From positions 1-64,000 of the forward strand of contig CAYTCV010000002.1 of NCBI GenBank assembly GCA_964436465.1: a DNA stretch of 64,000 bases, in the 5' to 3' direction. This DNA is from RBG-13-66-14 sp964436465 (lineage in GTDB: Bacteria; RBG-13-66-14). Positions 1 through 8,616 of the stretch are shown here, piece after piece. The position numbers and the translations under genes are program-made. A model generated the notes under the pieces. That model searched no databases. It was not told where the DNA came from and worked only from the letters and a program-made list of their open reading frames with translations. Each line of letters starts with the position of its first letter. Position 1 is the first letter of the stretch.

Positions 1-2137
1 TGCCGCCCAGGTCGGCCGCCGTCACGTCGATGTCCGCCGTGCCGTCGTACTCGGGCGCGGTCCACATGGCACTGTACACCGCCGGACCGTCGTTCCAGAC
101 GGGGAAGGTGTCGTCGCCGTTCTGGAAGCCGTTCACCCGCCAGAAGTGGTGGCCCACCGGGTTGCCGTCCGCATCCACCTCGGTGAAGTGGATGTCGTAG
201 CGCGGACAGGTGAAGAGCCGCTCATTGGGGGTGGCGGTGAACTCGAAGTGCGTGAGGAGGCCGGGGACCACGTTCAACAGGAGCGTTCCGCCGTCGGAGG
301 ACTTGAAGCTGGGCGGCACCCGGTCGTCCGCGCTCGCCGTGTATATCTTGACCGACACCTCGAGGTCGCTCCCCACGTCGCGACGGACGTAGGGGATGAA
401 GGCTATTTCGTGGTACTGGGAGGCGTTGTTGACGCGGATGATGCCCTTGTCTCCGAAGATGTTCATCTTGGTCGAGAGGTCGCCCGAGGTCTGGTTGTGG
501 TGCTGGCGGTTGTCATCCTGCATCAGGATGTAGGAGCCGCCCCAGTACTTAGAGTCCTCCTCGTTTTCCGGGTAGGCCTTGAAGGCGTAAACCATGTCCT
601 CGGGGATGGGGTCGAGCCCGATGACGTGGAAGTACGTCGAGCCGAGGCCGTCGGGGCAGTGGTATATGTTCCCCGGGTAAGATTTTAACTCGACATCGAC
701 GCCGGAGAGAACCTGGGCTCCGGTGAACTCGCGGGTGCCTTCGGGCTCGTTGTCGGTGACCTCGGGATACGCGACCGGGTGGTCCTCGTCGGGGTTCAGG
801 TCGTCGATGTAGTAGTGCCCGTTGTTGTTGGCGGAGTTGCCCGAGAGTTGGGCGCTGCGATGATTGGTGAACCAGTTCCACTCGACGAACTCGCCGAAGG
901 CGTAGGCCATCCCGCCCATCTGTTCCTCGAACTCCTTGTCGGGGAAGGCGTCGCGGAATAGCTCGTCTATGGCGTCGACGAACTCGATGTTGGTCCCCGT
1001 GTCCTCCTGGTACATGTCGTAGTTTTCCCAGTACATCACAACGGGGCAGACCTGGCCGTAGGACTCCATCAGGTCCGTGAGTTCGGGGGTCTGAAACGTC
1101 ATGGACTCTAGGTAGTGGTTCCAGATGCAGCTGTTGTACCAGGAAAGGCCCTCATGGCGGGTGAGGCCGACGTGGGTGTTGGACATGAAGCCGCCGAGAC
1201 GGCCGCCCTGGTACTGGTTGTAATCGGGATAGGCCTTATCCTCGCTCCAGACCGAGGTTTTTTCCTTGATGTGGGAGGGGTTGGTCCAGTCGAGGCCGAA
1301 CTGGAAGCCGTGGTTCAGCTCGTGGGCCCCAACGGTCTCCAGGTTCCCCCTGGCGCTCTCGGGGTTGTCGGTGTTCCGGAAAGCCATGTGGAAGCTGGCG
1401 TCCGCCTGGGGTGTTTCTTCGTAGGGGTAGTCCACCTGGGCGTAGGCCATCACGCCCGGGTCCATGCCGTCCTCGCCCATGCTGCGGAAGTAGGCGTCGA
1501 AGCGCTGCCAGTCCGCCTCGGTGTCGCCCTCCCAGTAGCCGTAGTCGGCGCCCTCGGGATACCAGGTGCCGTCCTTGACCGGGTAATCGAAGAGCAGGTC
1601 GTCGACGAAGACCCCGAAGGCGTGCTCGAGGGAGTCGCCGATAATTTCCACGATGTCGGGCACGCCGTTGTCGTCGGTGTCCTCGGGGTGCCACAGGGCG
1701 TGGGGCCCCGTGCCGGCCCACCACATGCGGAAGTTGCCCTCGGGGGTATCCCAGTGGTGGATTGACCGCTCCGGGATGTCGTAGCCGCGCCGGGCTCCGG
1801 GCGGGGCCTCGTCGGTGGGCCGACCCAGGTACATCCGGGCGTCGGCCAGCTCGGCCTCGTTGAAGAGCCCTTCTATTGCGCAGTAGCTCGCATCGTAGAG
1901 CAGGAGCGAACCGCAGGCGCCGGCCAGGCTGTCCGAGCCCCGGTAGGCGTCGGGGATGCGGTCGGCGTCGCCGAAGGCGAGGTAGAGCTTGTACAGGGCG
2001 TAGTCGGTGTAGGTGAGCTCGCCCCGCTCGTAGGCCGACGAGATGAGCGTGAGGGTGGTGGGGACGTCCTGCACCTGGGCCAGGGCGACGCCCGAGAAAA
2101 GCAGCGTCAAGCAAATGATAAGCCGTCTGGATACCAT
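1..2137 (-). CDS. secreted HExxH metalloprotease-like protein (3' end cut by window edge)
   Basis: The frame is open from an ATG at 2137 to the left edge, so 712 residues are visible and the C-terminus is missing. The first ~20 residues form a Sec signal peptide ending ALA-Q. An HELNH motif at residues ~272-276 (plus-strand 1310-1324) in the context VGAHELNHGFQFG fits an HExxH zinc site; a few large secreted peptidase-like families (MXAN_6640-like) have such a site after several hundred residues. The region before it is Asp/Tyr/Trp-rich, and the part after it looks like beta-sandwich repeats. A strong Shine-Dalgarno (AAGGTGG) lies just before the ATG and a promoter lies at 2185-2213. Probably exported and possibly proteolytic; the third zinc ligand was not identified. 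Confidence 0.75.
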   Translation of the reverse strand, partial: MVSRRLIICLTLLFSGVALAQVQDVPTTLTLISSAYERGELTYTDYALYKLYLAFGDADRIPDAYRGSDSLAGACGSLLLYDASYCAIEGLFNEAELADARMYLGRPTDEAPPGARRGYDIPERSIHHWDTPEGNFRMWWAGTGPHALWHPEDTDDNGVPDIVEIIGDSLEHAFGVFVDDLLFDYPVKDGTWYPEGADYGYWEGDTEADWQRFDAYFRSMGEDGMDPGVMAYAQVDYPYEETPQADASFHMAFRNTDNPESARGNLETVGAHELNHGFQFGLDWTNPSHIKEKTSVWSEDKAYPDYNQYQGGRLGGFMSNTHVGLTRHEGLSWYNSCIWNHYLESMTFQTPELTDLMESYGQVCPVVMYWENYDMYQEDTGTNIEFVDAIDELFRDAFPDKEFEEQMGGMAYAFGEFVEWNWFTNHRSAQLSGNSANNNGHYYIDDLNPDEDHPVAYPEVTDNEPEGTREFTGAQVLSGVDVELKSYPGNIYHCPDGLGSTYFHVIGLDPIPEDMVYAFKAYPENEEDSKYWGGSYILMQDDNRQHHNQTSGDLSTKMNIFGDKGIIRVNNASQYHEIAFIPYVRRDVGSDLEVSVKIYTASADDRVPPSFKSSDGGTLLLNVVPGLLTHFEFTATPNERLFTCPRYDIHFTEVDADGNPVGHHFWRVNGFQNGDDTFPVWNDGPAVYSAMWTAPEYDGTADIDVTAADLGG

Positions 2138-2184
2138 GGGTCCACCTTGGGATTAGGTGTAAAGCCGGGTAAGGTTGCCGGGCG

Positions 2185-2213
2185 AATATAGCACAGGAGT
2201 CGCATTATGCCAA
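2185..2213 (-). promoter_or_regulatory. sigma70-type promoter for the HExxH protein
   Basis: On the minus strand TTGGCA (2208-2213) is followed after 17 bases by TATATT (2185-2190), about 45 bases before the start codon at 2137. Called from sequence match only. Confidence 0.6.
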
Positions 2214-2221
2214 GCCGGAAC

Positions 2222-3283
2222 TCATTCGCCTTCCGCGGCGGCCCGGAACTTGGCCCTCTGCTCCAGGAAGAAGCCGTTCTCCGGGTCGAGCGCGAGGGCC
2301 TTCTCCTCCCATTCCAGGGCGGATTCGGGGTCCCCCGCCGCGAAGTGCGCCTCGGCCAACGTGTCCATGATGTTCGGGTCGGTCGGTTCCAGCTCGTGGG
2401 CCCGGATGGCGATTTCCAGCGCCTTCTCCGGATACAGCCCGCGGACGGCCAGGACCCAGGCCATCGAGTTGAAGAGCTGGGCATCTTGGGTCTCGGCCAG
2501 AGTATGCTCGATTATATCCAGGGCGTATTTTTGCACCTGCGGATTGGTGGAGTCGAGGTAGGGCTCGATGAGGAAGTTGGCCTCCCACAGGTCGTAAATC
2601 CGCGCCAATTCATCCACCGGCTCCGGATTGTCGTCCACCGAGATGTCCACGAGGCGGTCGGTGAGAGCCTGGTAGCCTCCCCGTTCGCGGACGACCAAGA
2701 GAGCCGCCGATTGCCTGCCCCGGGAGTCACCCCCGGCCGCGTCCCCCGCCTCTACCGCCGCCAGGAGACGCCGGGCGAGAGGCCCACTCGTTTCCAGATA
2801 GGCCTGCTCCATGGCGACGAGCACCTGTTCGCCGACCAGGATGTTGCCCTGGACGGAGTAGTGCTCGCCCTGACGGTCACCGGCCCAGGCCGACGTCTCG
2901 GTGCCGGTGAAGGCGGCGACGCGGCCCGCGGAATCCACGACGGCCACCTGGCGCTGCTGCGCCTCGGCGTCGAACTCCAGGAGTACCTGGAGGGCCTGCT
3001 CGGCGGTGAAGCCCGCCTCCAGCAGCTCCAGGCCGTACCTGCCGTAGCGCAGGTCGGCGTACGCCTGGGTCGCCACGGCGCCGACCTCGGCCCGGGCCCA
3101 GGGCACGATGTACCCCACGGCGAGCACCCGGGAGGCCACGGCCACCCCCCACTCCCGGGCCTCGGGGTCGAAGGCGACGATGGAGAAGGTGGATGTTACC
3201 GGCCCGGCCTCCGGGTCGGCGGCGAAGGACGCCGCTGCCAGAAGCGCGAGAATCGCCGCACAAATCACCGGACGGTACCGCAT
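2222..3283 (-). CDS. exported DUF1028 family protein with C-terminal TPR
   Basis: 353 aa. A Sec signal peptide (residues 1-21) is followed by a DUF1028 domain (~residues 28-235), recognised by TFSIVAFDPEAREWGVAVAS, the AVATQAYADLRYG segment and the GNILVG region. DUF1028 proteins are predicted Ntn-hydrolase-like enzymes of unproven substrate. Residues ~265-350 form tetratricopeptide repeats (ALEIAIRAHELEPTDPNIMDTLAEAHF...), possibly for protein contacts. An AAAGGGGAG ribosome site precedes the ATG. The next minus-strand gene, the HExxH protein, has its own promoter inside the spacer, so the two may be transcribed separately. DUF1028 assignment is firm; biological role unknown. Confidence 0.85.
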   Translation of the reverse strand: MRYRPVICAAILALLAAASFAADPEAGPVTSTFSIVAFDPEAREWGVAVASRVLAVGYIVPWARAEVGAVATQAYADLRYGRYGLELLEAGFTAEQALQVLLEFDAEAQQRQVAVVDSAGRVAAFTGTETSAWAGDRQGEHYSVQGNILVGEQVLVAMEQAYLETSGPLARRLLAAVEAGDAAGGDSRGRQSAALLVVRERGGYQALTDRLVDISVDDNPEPVDELARIYDLWEANFLIEPYLDSTNPQVQKYALDIIEHTLAETQDAQLFNSMAWVLAVRGLYPEKALEIAIRAHELEPTDPNIMDTLAEAHFAAGDPESALEWEEKALALDPENGFFLEQRAKFRAAAEGE

Positions 3284-3355
3284 GACGGCTCCCCTTTTTC
3301 AGACGTTACGGGACGAGTATATGAAAAAGGAGGCCGAAGGGACAGATTTATACCC

Positions 3356-3384
3356 TTGAGGGTTTGCGCGCGGCCGGGTATCAT
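3356..3384 (+). promoter_or_regulatory. sigma70-type promoter for the metallophosphoesterase
   Basis: TTGAGG (3356-3361), 17-base spacer, TATCAT (3379-3384); the predicted transcript start is ~27 bases before the ATG at 3418. Confidence 0.55.
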
Positions 3385-3417
3385 TCGGAGGACGTGCTTT
3401 ATCCGTGGGAATTGCCC

Positions 3418-4176
3418 ATGCGTAAGGTCTGGCTCGTACTGGTATTTCTGGTCATCGCCGCCTCGGCCGGGGAGGGCGACTTCTCCTTCGTCATTCTTAG
3501 CGACCGGACCGGCGGCCACGTGGATGCGGTCTACGAGGCCGTGGTCGCCCGGAGCCTCTCCGAGGGGGCCGATTTTTACATGACGGTCGGCGACCAAATC
3601 GAAGGGTACACCTTCGACCCCGACGAGATAGACACCCAGTGGGCCGAGTATTTCAAAATTATCGAGCCCGTCCCCGTCGAGGTCCACCTGACGCCGGGGA
3701 ACCACGACATCTGGGACGCCGCCTCGGAGGACCGCTGGCGCGAGTGGACCGGTTGCGAGCCCGACTACTCCTTCGACTACTCCGGGGTGCACTTCGTCGT
3801 GCTGGACACCAGCCGCTGGTACTTCACCGTTAATCTGCCGGAGACGACCTTCGCCTGGCTCGAGGACGATTTGAGCTCCCACGATGACGCCCGGCTGACC
3901 CTGGTCTTCACCCACAAGCCCCTCATCTACAACACACTGACCGAGAACGAGGGGGACCGCCTGCATAAGATTTTCCTGGAGCACGGAGTGGACGGCGTGT
4001 TCACGGGGCATTTGCACGCCTACGTCTTCACGGAGTACGACGGGATTCCCTACACCACCATCGGCACCTCCGGGGGGCACATCGAGGAGGGGGATTTCTT
4101 CCAGTACGCCGTGGTAAAGGTTTCCGGTGATTCCTACACCGTCGAAATCGTCCCCCTGGAATCCGCGGAACGGTAG
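3418..4176 (+). CDS. exported metallophosphoesterase (calcineurin-like)
   Basis: 252 aa from the ATG at 3418, chosen because it is directly followed by a signal peptide (MRKVWLVLVFLVIAASAG); an upstream GTG would add 18 residues and overlap the promoter. The calcineurin-like motif order is complete: an Asp in ILSDRTGGH, MTVGDQIEG, TPGNHDIWD, FTHKPL and FTGHLHAYVF, giving the two-metal site. Predicted periplasmic or surface phosphoesterase; substrate not deducible. It stands alone, divergent from the DUF1028 gene. Confidence 0.88.
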   Translation: MRKVWLVLVFLVIAASAGEGDFSFVILSDRTGGHVDAVYEAVVARSLSEGADFYMTVGDQIEGYTFDPDEIDTQWAEYFKIIEPVPVEVHLTPGNHDIWDAASEDRWREWTGCEPDYSFDYSGVHFVVLDTSRWYFTVNLPETTFAWLEDDLSSHDDARLTLVFTHKPLIYNTLTENEGDRLHKIFLEHGVDGVFTGHLHAYVFTEYDGIPYTTIGTSGGHIEEGDFFQYAVVKVSGDSYTVEIVPLESAER

Positions 4177-4290
4177 GGGGCTGTCCCCGGTCATCCTCCG
4201 GTAAACCGCATCCGGGAGTGGGTCTTCGACTCCGACTCGGAGCTCTTAGGTCGGCTCCCGCTCACGGATTAACCCGTCTAAACTCCCCCT

Positions 4291-4316
4291 AAAAAAGGAG
4301 GGCCTTTCGGCCCTCC
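4291..4316 (-). terminator. terminator 3 of the C25 peptidase gene
   Basis: Perfect GGAGGGCC/GGCCCTCC stem with a GAAA tetraloop on the minus strand (4297-4316) followed by TTTTTTAG. It may also limit read-through from the convergent phosphoesterase gene, though no plus-strand T-run is present. Confidence 0.75.
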
Positions 4317-4374
4317 CCTGTATATGTGTCGCAATTGGTTCATTATGTAACCGGATGTTCAATCCCAGCACTTA

Positions 4375-4398
4375 AAAAAGAGGGCCCTTCGGCCCCCT
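4375..4398 (-). terminator. terminator 2 of the C25 peptidase gene
   Basis: GAGGG...CCCTC stem with the loop between GGCC arms, followed on the minus strand by a T6 run; second unit of the tandem array. Confidence 0.7.
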
Positions 4399-4454
4399 CG
4401 TGCCGGTGTTTTACAATCGGTTCATTATTTTCCGGCCTCCAGTTTCCGCAATAC

Positions 4455-4480
4455 AAAAGGAGGGCCCTTCGGCCCTCCTT
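4455..4480 (-). terminator. terminator 1 of the C25 peptidase gene
   Basis: Minus-strand stem AAGGAGGGCC/GGCCCTCCTT (4457-4480) followed by TTTTG; 14 bases after the stop codon. Confidence 0.85.
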
Positions 4481-4493
4481 GGTTTCGGCGGTT

Positions 4494-7067
4494 TTATCTG
4501 GCGAGGACCAGGCGCTTCGTCAGGATGCGCTCGGAGGTGCTCAGGCGGCAGAGGTAGACGCCCGCGGCCGCGTCGGCGCAATCCCAGGTGAAGATATGGC
4601 GGCCGGCACTGTAATCGCCGTCGGCGAGAGTAGCCACCCTCCGCCCGGACAGGTCGTAAACGGTCAGGAGTACCCGGCCTTCGTCGGGCGTATTCACCTC
4701 GATGCACACCCTGTCGGTGGCCGGGCTCGGGTAGGGCTCGCTGAGGGTCAGCGTGCCGACGCCCTCGGGTACCGTCACCGTGACCGGTCCGACGCGTAGC
4801 GTGGTTCCGTCCGCGTGGACGAGCTCCAGGTAGTAGTCGTTCGTCCGGTCGGGCGCGCGGTCGAGGTAGCGGCCGCTCCCCCCGGGGAGGTCGAGGGAGT
4901 TGAGCCGGGTCTGGTCGCGGTAGAGGTTCACTCCGGCGAGGTCGCCGGCGTCGGCCAGGGTCCAGCTCAGGAGCACGCCCTCGGCGGTGGGCCCGCCGGT
5001 GAACTCGGTCACCTCGGTGTCGGAGCTGGCCTCGACCTCGCAGACGCCCTCGTAGGGCCAGGTATCCTGGTCGGTTACGGTGACGCTGAGCTCGCCCGCC
5101 TCACCCACGGTGGGGTAGAAGACGACCTCGCCCGAGGCGCGGGTGTATCCCACGAGGTAAACGTCCGAGTCCTTGTAGAGGCACACCTTGGCATGATTGA
5201 GCGGTCCGCGGCTATCGGTGGTCACGTTGACCTTGAACTCGCCGCCGCTCCAGCTGGAGGGATGGGTGACCACGAGGCTTTCCGGGGTGTCGCACCACCC
5301 TTGAGTCTCGCAGGGGCCGAGGATGTTCTGGGTGTACACGACCCAGCGGATGTAGGGGTTCATCTTGGCTACGGGAACGAAGTAATCCTTGGAGTAGGCC
5401 TGCGCAGCGCCGAACGAGGTCAGCTCCTCGTCGAACATGCCGGCGAAGAACTGCTCGTCGAGAACGTTGCTCTCACCGGATGCGGGGTCGCCGGGCGAGT
5501 AGAGGCCGTAGCGGGAGTTGAACATGGTCGCCACCGAGCCGCCGTTGGGGGCCAGGACCAGCCCCTCCGCCGCGCACCGGGCCCGGTCGAAACCGCCGCA
5601 ATCGCAGCCCTGGGCGTAGAACCATCCGGCGTAGGCGCCGTTGGTCATGGCGTAGGCTTCCGCGGTGGAGATGAAGCTGCTCCCGGCGCCGATGATGTCG
5701 TAGGAGGAGTGGTGGAGCTGATTGACCACGGCGGAGTCGCCGGTTTCGAACTCGGCGATGATGTCGTCGGCGTTGTAGAACATGTCGCGCTCGTAGTAGG
5801 TTAAATAGGGGAAGTCCGGGGGCAGGTGGGTCGCCACCTGGTCCTTGCCGTCGCCGCCCCACGTGGGGATGTCGTCAAGCTGTCCACCGAAGAAGATGGT
5901 GTGGAGCGGGAACTCCTCGGGGATGCTCTTCTCGTAGGTGAGCGTCTTGGCCACCACGGCCTCGGTTTCCTCGACCGTATTCACCGGGAAACGCGAGACG
6001 TAGACGTCGGCGTAAAAGTCCACCGCGTCGTCGGGCCACTCGCCCCAGAGGTCGTCCCCGTCGGCGTTCCAGTCGCCGTCGAGGTCGGAGTAGTAGAGGT
6101 CGCAGGGAATCATGTAGTCGTCGGGCGAGCCGAAGTTCACGGCGAAGCCCCGGCGCTCGCGGACGAAGTTGCAGTCTCCGCCCAGCACGACGTAGGTGGT
6201 GGACCAGTTCTCGTAGGCGTCGATGATGAAGTTACGGATTTTCTCGGCCTGGTCGCGGCCGTCGTAGTTTTCGATGATGTACTCCATCGTCACTACTGCG
6301 GTAGTGAGGCCCTTCTTGAGCTTCCAATCCACCAACGGCTGGAAGGCATCGGCGAATTCCTCGCGGGTGATGAGCACCCACTCGGCGGTCGCGCCCACGT
6401 CGGGCTCGTTGAAATTCGACTCGTACTCCGGGCCTAACGCCTTGGGCTGCACGACTTCGACGGGCGTGTAGACCGATTCGGGGTTGATGACCAGGCTCTT
6501 GACCCGCTCGGTGTTGACATCGGCGGTGGCGGGGGTCACGACCTTGGGTGTGTGAATCTCGTAGGGCAGCGTCTCGAGCTCGAGGTTGAAGGTGATTTCG
6601 GTGATGACCTCGAGCCGACCCGACGCGGGGTGGTAGATGTAGGGGCAGAAAAGCATGTCGGCCACGCCGTACCCGGCGATGTTACCGCCGCCCGTGGCCA
6701 CCATGGGGCGGGCGGGGTACGCATCGTCGGAGTCGTAGACCGGGGAGAAGTTATCCTCGAATTCGCCGGGCAGGCTGATGGGCCGCGACTGCTGGGTCGG
6801 AAAGACCGTGTAGTAGCCGGGCAACTCTTCGGTCTTCACGGAGACGACATCCACCTCGGCGGCCGACATCCCCGCGGGTACCGAGACCCGGAGCGGTAGC
6901 CAGGGCAGGTGGGGGTCACCGACCTCGTTGTTGTAAACGCCTCCGGAGACGCGCGGGATATCGTACCCCTGACCGGTGTCCATTCCGACGGCATCCGGGC
7001 TCACGGTGTAGGTATAGCCGAATGCGACGGCGGGAATAATCAAAAGGAGAAAGAGATATTTACGCAC
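4494..7067 (-). CDS. gingipain-like C25 cysteine peptidase with C-terminal sorting domain
   Basis: 857 aa from a GTG at 7067 preceded by AAAGGGGG; the upstream in-frame ATG at 7118 has no such site. Order: signal peptide (RKYLFLLLIIPAVAFG), propeptide-like beta domain, C25 catalytic domain (LITREEFADAFQPLVDWK, VVLGGDCNFVRERRG), then Ig-like/fibronectin-like domains and a ~75-residue tail (LSEPYPSPATDRV, VYDLSGRRVATL, GVYLCRLS, KRLVLAR). Candidate catalytic His (QLHHSSYD, ~residue 451) and Cys (AQGCDCGG, ~residue 486) are present. The tail matches the type A sorting domain of type IX-secreted proteins or the related FlgD Ig-like fold. Predicted surface or secreted protease; no secretion machinery genes are in this window. 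Confidence 0.9.
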   Translation of the reverse strand: MRKYLFLLLIIPAVAFGYTYTVSPDAVGMDTGQGYDIPRVSGGVYNNEVGDPHLPWLPLRVSVPAGMSAAEVDVVSVKTEELPGYYTVFPTQQSRPISLPGEFEDNFSPVYDSDDAYPARPMVATGGGNIAGYGVADMLFCPYIYHPASGRLEVITEITFNLELETLPYEIHTPKVVTPATADVNTERVKSLVINPESVYTPVEVVQPKALGPEYESNFNEPDVGATAEWVLITREEFADAFQPLVDWKLKKGLTTAVVTMEYIIENYDGRDQAEKIRNFIIDAYENWSTTYVVLGGDCNFVRERRGFAVNFGSPDDYMIPCDLYYSDLDGDWNADGDDLWGEWPDDAVDFYADVYVSRFPVNTVEETEAVVAKTLTYEKSIPEEFPLHTIFFGGQLDDIPTWGGDGKDQVATHLPPDFPYLTYYERDMFYNADDIIAEFETGDSAVVNQLHHSSYDIIGAGSSFISTAEAYAMTNGAYAGWFYAQGCDCGGFDRARCAAEGLVLAPNGGSVATMFNSRYGLYSPGDPASGESNVLDEQFFAGMFDEELTSFGAAQAYSKDYFVPVAKMNPYIRWVVYTQNILGPCETQGWCDTPESLVVTHPSSWSGGEFKVNVTTDSRGPLNHAKVCLYKDSDVYLVGYTRASGEVVFYPTVGEAGELSVTVTDQDTWPYEGVCEVEASSDTEVTEFTGGPTAEGVLLSWTLADAGDLAGVNLYRDQTRLNSLDLPGGSGRYLDRAPDRTNDYYLELVHADGTTLRVGPVTVTVPEGVGTLTLSEPYPSPATDRVCIEVNTPDEGRVLLTVYDLSGRRVATLADGDYSAGRHIFTWDCADAAAGVYLCRLSTSERILTKRLVLAR

Positions 7068-7119
7068 GGTGCCCCCTTTTTCGGTTCCTGAGCGTTGCAA
7101 AACTCGACCCTGCCACAAG

Positions 7120-7211
7120 ATTATTTAATACAAATAATCCCCGTTGGCAAGAGAAATCCGCCACTGGCCGAACTGACGGCCGTTCAATCGGGCGGACCGC
7201 GATTGGTCCGC
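7120..7211. promoter_or_regulatory. two palindromes in the leader of the C25 peptidase gene
   Basis: ATTATTT-AATAC-AAATAAT (7120-7138) is an AT-rich inverted repeat ~50 bases upstream of the GTG and could be an operator or part of a promoter. GCGGACC-GCGATT-GGTCCGC (7192-7211) is a perfect 7-bp stem ~50 bases past the M24 gene stop and could be a weak terminator for it (no T-run). Confidence 0.4.
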
Positions 7212-7260
7212 GATTCCGCACACCCTTATTATACACCGCTTCGCGAAGGCTTTACCACCC

Positions 7261-8484
7261 TCACCGCAGAGGAATCAACAGCGCCTTGGGCTCCGCGGTG
7301 AGGTTCTCTACTTTCCCCTCGGGTGTGACGCAGAGCGTATCCTCGACCCGGACGCCGTAGCCTTTATCCGGGTAGTACACCCCGGGCTCATTGGTGAAGA
7401 CGCTGCCGGTCTGAATCAGGTCGGGGTTTTTCTCGGTTCCGCCGAGGCGCGGTTTTTCATGGATGTCGAGGCCCACACCGTGCCCCAGGCTGTGGCAGTA
7501 ACCGGTCTGGGTCGCGGGGTCGGAGATTATGGTGGGGTGGCCGGCTTCGGCGATGAGGTCCGCCGCCCGCTTGTGGTAGAGCCAGGCGCGCTCGCCGACT
7601 TTAATCGAACGCTCCACGTCGGCCTGCACCGCCTTGACCAGCTCGTAGTCCCGCTCCGCCTCGGGGTGCGCCTCGCCGACGCACCAGGTGCGCGTCATGT
7701 CGAAGTAGTACCCGTGGCCCAGCTCCCGGGGGAACATGTCGTAGACGATGGGCTCGCCCACCGCGAGCCGGCGGGAGTCCGTCCCGTGGGAGTGGGGGTA
7801 GCCGCCCTCGTCGCCCGGGGCGAAGATGGTGCCCACGTCCTCCATCAGGCCGCGCTTGAAGAGCTCGAGGGTGATGAAGCGCTTCACGACCCCCACCGTC
7901 AGCGGCTCACCCGAGTGGTGGAGCTTACCCTCCCGCACCTCGGAGGAACCCAACAATTTCCGCACCTCGCCGAAAACCTCGCAGGATTTTTTACCGACCC
8001 GGCGGATGTGGTCGATTTCCTCCGCGTCCTTGGTCTCGCGGGCGGTAATCAGCACGTCGTTCTCGAACTCGGGCTCGAAATGCGCCTCCGGTGCCGCCGC
8101 GTCGAGCGCCCGGTAGAGGAGGTAGTTGGCGCCGAGACCGCCGCGGCCGTAGAGCGACACGCGCCCCTTCACTCCCACGTCGGCCATCATGCGGCGGATG
8201 AACTCCACGGCCCGCTTGAGGTGGTCCGGCTCCTTCTCCATCAGCTCGTGGTAGTTGTACTTCGTCGTGTCCACGGCGGTGAAGGGCAGCTTCTTGGCCT
8301 CCTCGCGCTCGAAGGGACCGGTGAAGAGGTACGCCCGGCCGCCGCGGGGCTTCCACAGCGAGCAGTAGCCGATGGGGGCGTTGCCCAGGAGGTAGTGCAT
8401 GGCGGGGTTGTCCCCGTTTCCGCCTTCGATGAAGAGCCAGTCTATGCCGCGCTCTTCCATGAGCCGGTCCAGGTCTTGGCGCAC
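7261..8484 (-). CDS. M24 family metallopeptidase (Xaa-Pro aminopeptidase-like)
   Basis: 407 aa from a GTG at 8484 with AAAGGAG upstream. An N-terminal creatinase-like domain (residues ~1-170) precedes the pita-bread M24 domain. Metal ligands are visible in order: two Asp (VYDMFPREL and YYFDMTRTWCVG), His (SLGHGVGLDIHE), Glu (FTNEPGVYYP) and Glu (GVRVEDTLCVT). No signal peptide, so probably cytoplasmic peptide turnover, cleaving an N-terminal residue before proline. Served by a well-formed promoter at 8515-8543. X-Pro specificity is inferred from the family; methionine aminopeptidase is unlikely because of the N-domain. Confidence 0.88.
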   Translation of the reverse strand: MRQDLDRLMEERGIDWLFIEGGNGDNPAMHYLLGNAPIGYCSLWKPRGGRAYLFTGPFEREEAKKLPFTAVDTTKYNYHELMEKEPDHLKRAVEFIRRMMADVGVKGRVSLYGRGGLGANYLLYRALDAAAPEAHFEPEFENDVLITARETKDAEEIDHIRRVGKKSCEVFGEVRKLLGSSEVREGKLHHSGEPLTVGVVKRFITLELFKRGLMEDVGTIFAPGDEGGYPHSHGTDSRRLAVGEPIVYDMFPRELGHGYYFDMTRTWCVGEAHPEAERDYELVKAVQADVERSIKVGERAWLYHKRAADLIAEAGHPTIISDPATQTGYCHSLGHGVGLDIHEKPRLGGTEKNPDLIQTGSVFTNEPGVYYPDKGYGVRVEDTLCVTPEGKVENLTAEPKALLIPLR

Positions 8485-8514
8485 GGTGCTCCTTTGCGTT
8501 TTATTAACGGGGTG

Positions 8515-8543
8515 AGTATACGGTCCCCCGGGGCGCGTGTAAA
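8515..8543 (-). promoter_or_regulatory. sigma70-type promoter for the M24 peptidase gene
   Basis: Minus strand TTTACA (8538-8543), 17-base spacer, TATACT (8515-8520), ~31 bases upstream of the chosen GTG, which supports that start. Confidence 0.65.
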
Positions 8544-8572
8544 CGGCAAAACGGAGTAATGCCCCCGGCAAA

Positions 8573-8594
8573 ACGCCCCCCAGGCGGGGGGCGT
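8573..8594 (-). terminator. terminator of the lipoprotein hydrolase gene
   Basis: Perfect 9-bp stem ACGCCCCCC/GGGGGGCGT with a 4-base loop, followed on the minus strand by TTTT; 23 bases beyond the stop at 8617. Confidence 0.75.
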
Positions 8595-8616
8595 CCGCAC
8601 CACTCGGACGGTCGGC

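Larger units (their letters stand above)
4291..4480 (-). repeat. three tandem terminator-like units (~82-bp period)
   Basis: Three units begin with an A-run and a GGGCC-rich hairpin at 4291, 4375 and 4455. The spacers of units one and two share a near-identical segment: CAATTGGTTCATTAT versus CAATCGGTTCATTAT, each followed within a few bases by CCGG. Read on the minus strand, each is a hairpin with a GAAA or GAAG loop followed by a T-run, stacked after the C25 peptidase stop. The arrangement looks like local tandem duplication of a terminator. Confidence 0.7.

Noticed and set aside
146..688. Long plus-strand frame rich in Val, Gly and Arg opposite the first gene
   Set aside because: Antisense shadow caused by high-GC codon bias; the minus-strand frame has a signal peptide and HELNH motif.
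7459..8559. 366-codon plus-strand frame opposite the M24 peptidase
   Set aside because: No recognisable family, no start signals and the opposite strand encodes a complete enzyme.
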